Assembly (NCBI RefSeq): GCF_002804005.1
Contig: NZ_CP024965.1
Span: forward strand, 124,001 to 188,000
Reading direction: 5' to 3'
Length of the DNA: 64,000 bases
Origin: Williamsoniiplasma somnilux
GTDB taxonomy: Bacteria; Bacillota_I; Bacilli_A; Mycoplasmatales; Mycoplasmataceae
In this document: positions 62,561-64,000 of the stretch, one piece after another
How the letters are laid out: every line of letters begins with the position of its first letter
How positions within the stretch are numbered: position 1 is the stretch's first letter
Program-made: the position numbers and the translations under genes
Notes under the pieces: generated by a model
What the model saw: the letters and a program-made list of their open reading frames with translations, nothing else
The model's database searches: none
What the model was told of the DNA's origin: nothing

Positions 62561-62589
62561 TTGAAAAAGCAATTGCTTTAAAATATAAT
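62561..62589 (+). promoter_or_regulatory. Promoter of rplM-rpsI
   Basis: TTGAAA (62561-62566), 17-base spacer, TATAAT (62584-62589): the most canonical promoter in the window, 52 bases before the ATG. Confidence 0.85.
62566..62579. promoter_or_regulatory. Palindrome in the rplM promoter spacer
   Basis: AAAGCAATTGCTTT, a perfect 14-bp palindrome that fills most of the space between -35 and -10. It could be an operator; it may also act as a weak terminator hairpin for the gene upstream. Confidence 0.4.
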
Positions 62590-62641
62590 TATTTATGCTT
62601 ATACATTCAAGACCCCGGACAATGTCAAGGAGATATAGCAC

Positions 62642-63097
62642 ATGAAACAAACAACACTTATTTCTGCTAAAGATATTAAAAAAGATTGATATATCGTTGA
62701 TGCAGAAGGACAAACAGTGGGACGTTTAGCAACTCAAGTTGCCTTAATTTTAAGAGGTAAAAATAAAGTTACTTTTACACCCCACATTAATAACGGAGAT
62801 CACGTTATTATCATTAATGCTGAAAAAGCAATTTTTACAGGTAATAAAGAATCTGATAAAAACTACTATCACCACTCAATGCACCCAGGTGGATTGAGAA
62901 GAAGAAATGTTGCTACACAAAGAGAATTAGACGCAAGAAAAATTCTTGAACGTGCAATTAAATTAATGTTGCCAAAAAATGTGCAGGGAGCTAACCAATT
63001 TAGAGCTTTACATGTTTTTGCCGGAACAGAACACCCATATGCAGCTCAAAAACCAGAAGTATTAGTAATTAATACTAAAAAAGGAGAAACTAAATAA
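62642..63097 (+). CDS. rplM: 50S ribosomal protein L13
   Basis: 151 residues, complete. L13 is an early 50S assembly protein. [33 protein letters not shown], and HPGGLRRRN are typical. The first 25 residues include a UGA-Trp (in KKDWYIVD); I start at ATG 62642, preceded by AAGGAGA, rather than at any later GTG. The stop overlaps the rpsI ATG by one base. Confidence 0.98.
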
Positions 63098-63495
63098 TGG
63101 CATCAAGTAAAGTTATTTATCGTGGAACAGGAAGAAGAAAAACTTCTGTTGCTCAAGTTATCCTAACACCAGGAACAGGTTCAATCATTGTTAATGGTGT
63201 TGCTGCATTAGAATTCTTTCCATACCCAACATTAGTTCAAGACATGGAACAACCATTAGTTGCAACTTCAACTTCAAAAGACTTCGACATCACTGTTGTA
63301 GTTAAAGGTGGAGGATTTACAGGTCAAGCTGGAGCAGCTCGTTTAGGAATCGCAAGAGCCCTAATCGAAGCTAGTGAAGATTACCGTAAACAATTGAGAG
63401 CTCACGGATTATTAACTCGCGATGCTCGTATTAAAGAACGTAAAAAATACGGACTACGTGGAGCACGTAGAGCACCTCAATACTCAAAACGTTAA
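63097..63495 (+). CDS. rpsI: 30S ribosomal protein S9
   Basis: 132 residues, normal length. S9's C-terminal tail touches the P-site tRNA anticodon. [39 protein letters not shown] and [19 protein letters not shown] are typical, and it ends in the universal SKR followed by stop (here QYSKR). It overlaps rplM by one base; a terminator follows. Confidence 0.99.
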   Translation: MASSKVIYRGTGRRKTSVAQVILTPGTGSIIVNGVAALEFFPYPTLVQDMEQPLVATSTSKDFDITVVVKGGGFTGQAGAARLGIARALIEASEDYRKQLRAHGLLTRDARIKERKKYGLRGARRAPQYSKR

Positions 63496-63501
63496 TGAAA
63501 G

Positions 63502-63529
63502 AAAAAACAGCTTTACAGTTGTTTTTTTT
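63502..63529 (+). terminator. Terminator after rpsI
   Basis: AAAAAACAGC (63502-63511) / GTTGTTTTTT (63518-63527) with loop TTTACA and one G-T pair, then T. Confidence 0.88.
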
Positions 63530-63555
63530 ATTTTAAAAAAAGTGCTGTTTTTGCC

Positions 63556-63584
63556 TTGCTTTTAATGACGAAAATCAATAAAAT
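63556..63584 (+). promoter_or_regulatory. Promoter of the tRNA-Ile gene
   Basis: TTGCTT (63556-63561), 17-base spacer, TAAAAT (63579-63584), 12 bases before the tRNA 5' end. Confidence 0.6.
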
Positions 63585-63596
63585 AAATATGTTGTT

Positions 63597-63673
63597 CGGA
63601 ATATAGCTCAGCTGGTTAGAGCACTCCGCTGATAACGGAGAGGTCGTTGGTTCAAGTCCAATTATTCCGACCA
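63597..63673 (+). tRNA. tRNA-Ile, anticodon GAU
   Basis: 77 nt including an encoded CCA end. Acceptor CGGAATA / TATTCCG pairs over all 7 bp with discriminator A. D arm starts GCTC with AGCTGGTTA loop. Anticodon stem CTCCG / CGGAG encloses CTGATAA, giving anticodon GAT. T arm GTTGG / CCAAT has loop TTCAAGT. It reads AUU and AUC. The first pair is C1-G72. It stands alone with its own promoter and terminator. Confidence 0.97.
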
Positions 63674-63690
63674 TTATAAAAAACAACAAA

Positions 63691-63715
63691 AGCACCACTA
63701 ATTGGTGTTTTTTTT
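63691..63715 (+). terminator. Terminator after tRNA-Ile
   Basis: CACCA (63693-63697) / TGGTG (63703-63707), extended by a G-T pair, with loop CTAAT and a run of eight T. Confidence 0.88.
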
Positions 63716-63783
63716 ATTGCTATTTTAAATTAAACATTTAAGATTATATAAAAGTCATTTTTTAGAGGGGAAGGGGTCTTAAA

Positions 63784-64000
63784 ATGTTTAAACGAACTAG
63801 GGGCGAAAAGAAGAATCGCTGGTTCGCTAGTCGTGCGTGATATGTGGCAGCTCTATCAATAATTTTATGAGCAATTTTACAAGAAATAATTATGGCCTCT
63901 ACAGATATAGTTGATAATATTTTTGTTAATTTTTTGAAAGATGATCAAGTCAAAGGATTGAGTGGTTTAAACGATTCAATCAAGATGTCAGGTTTTTTAA
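63784..64000 (+). CDS. N-terminal part of a probable MATE-family transporter (cut by window edge)
   Basis: The first 72 residues only. A basic start (MFKRTRGEKKNRWFASRAWY) leads into one long hydrophobic segment, SIILWAILQEIIMASTDIVD, whose Gln/Glu and Thr-Asp-Ile-Val-Asp pattern resembles the first helix of MATE multidrug/Na+ antiporters. Two UGA-Trp codons. A GGGGAAGGGG stretch, rather than a normal AGGAGG, lies 9 bases before the ATG. The assignment is tentative since most of the protein lies outside. Confidence 0.5.

Noticed and set aside
1-64000. Insertion sequences, prophage or integrase genes
   Set aside because: No transposase, integrase or phage structural protein was recognised in any large ORF, and no flanking target duplications were seen.

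Overview
The window is a low-GC, AT-rich chromosome segment from a mollicute that reads UGA as tryptophan. Nearly every gene needs UGA=Trp to stay open, including universally conserved C-terminal Trp residues of ribosomal proteins S7, S14 and S8. Gene order (rpsL-rpsG-fusA-tuf; a complete S10-spc-alpha ribosomal cluster; ecfA1-ecfA2-ecfT-truA; rplM-rpsI) and the sugar PTS genes point to the Entomoplasmatales/mycoides lineage (Mesoplasma/Entomoplasma-like). The species cannot be fixed from sequence reading alone. No phage, IS element, CRISPR array or plasmid gene was seen.

Layout. 1-4580: end of an unknown gene, cardiolipin synthase, a membrane protein and two unrecognised genes. 4670-9180: rpsL-rpsG-fusA-tuf. 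9232-16546: a giant FtsX-type permease, leucyl aminopeptidase, an unknown gene and oligoendopeptidase F. 16548-21966: an ORF remnant, an ABC-2-like ATPase/permease pair, then on the minus strand a HAD phosphatase and an MsbA-like ABC exporter. 22059-24752: alaS. 24753-28835: accessory stretch with about 500 bp of non-coding AT-rich DNA, a minus-strand secreted protein, a second ABC-2 ATPase/permease pair and an unknown gene. 28917-39826: rpsJ to secY with standard bacterial order but no rpmD (L30).

39878-50461 is the unusual part. A fructose cassette (fruR-fruK-fruA) sits between secY and adk. A beta-glucoside cassette (PTS EIIABC, 6-phospho-beta-glucosidase, RpiR regulator) sits between map and infA. 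Each is closed by its own terminator, so the usually continuous secY-adk-map-infA run is split into independently transcribed blocks. Then come infA-rpmJ-rpsM-rpsK-rpoA-rplQ, the ECF energising module and truA (50526-57277), a probable structured small RNA (57332-57492), a membrane protein plus a 1416-residue FtsX-type permease (57536-62549), rplM-rpsI, tRNA-Ile(GAU), and the start of a probable MATE transporter at the right edge.

How the genes work together: the cell is equipped for translation (ribosome, EF-G, EF-Tu, IF1, AlaRS, MetAP), Sec insertion, peptide breakdown to amino acids, and sugar uptake by phosphorylation that feeds glycolysis (fructose via fructose-1-phosphate; beta-glucosides via their 6-phosphates). 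Points worth a second look are the possible slippage-prone switches in the fructose cassette (a GGT8 repeat in the promoter and a G8 tract in fruA), the small RNA, 5'-end hairpins on translation-gene transcripts, the long unknown tail on the beta-glucoside PTS protein, and the giant FtsX permeases.
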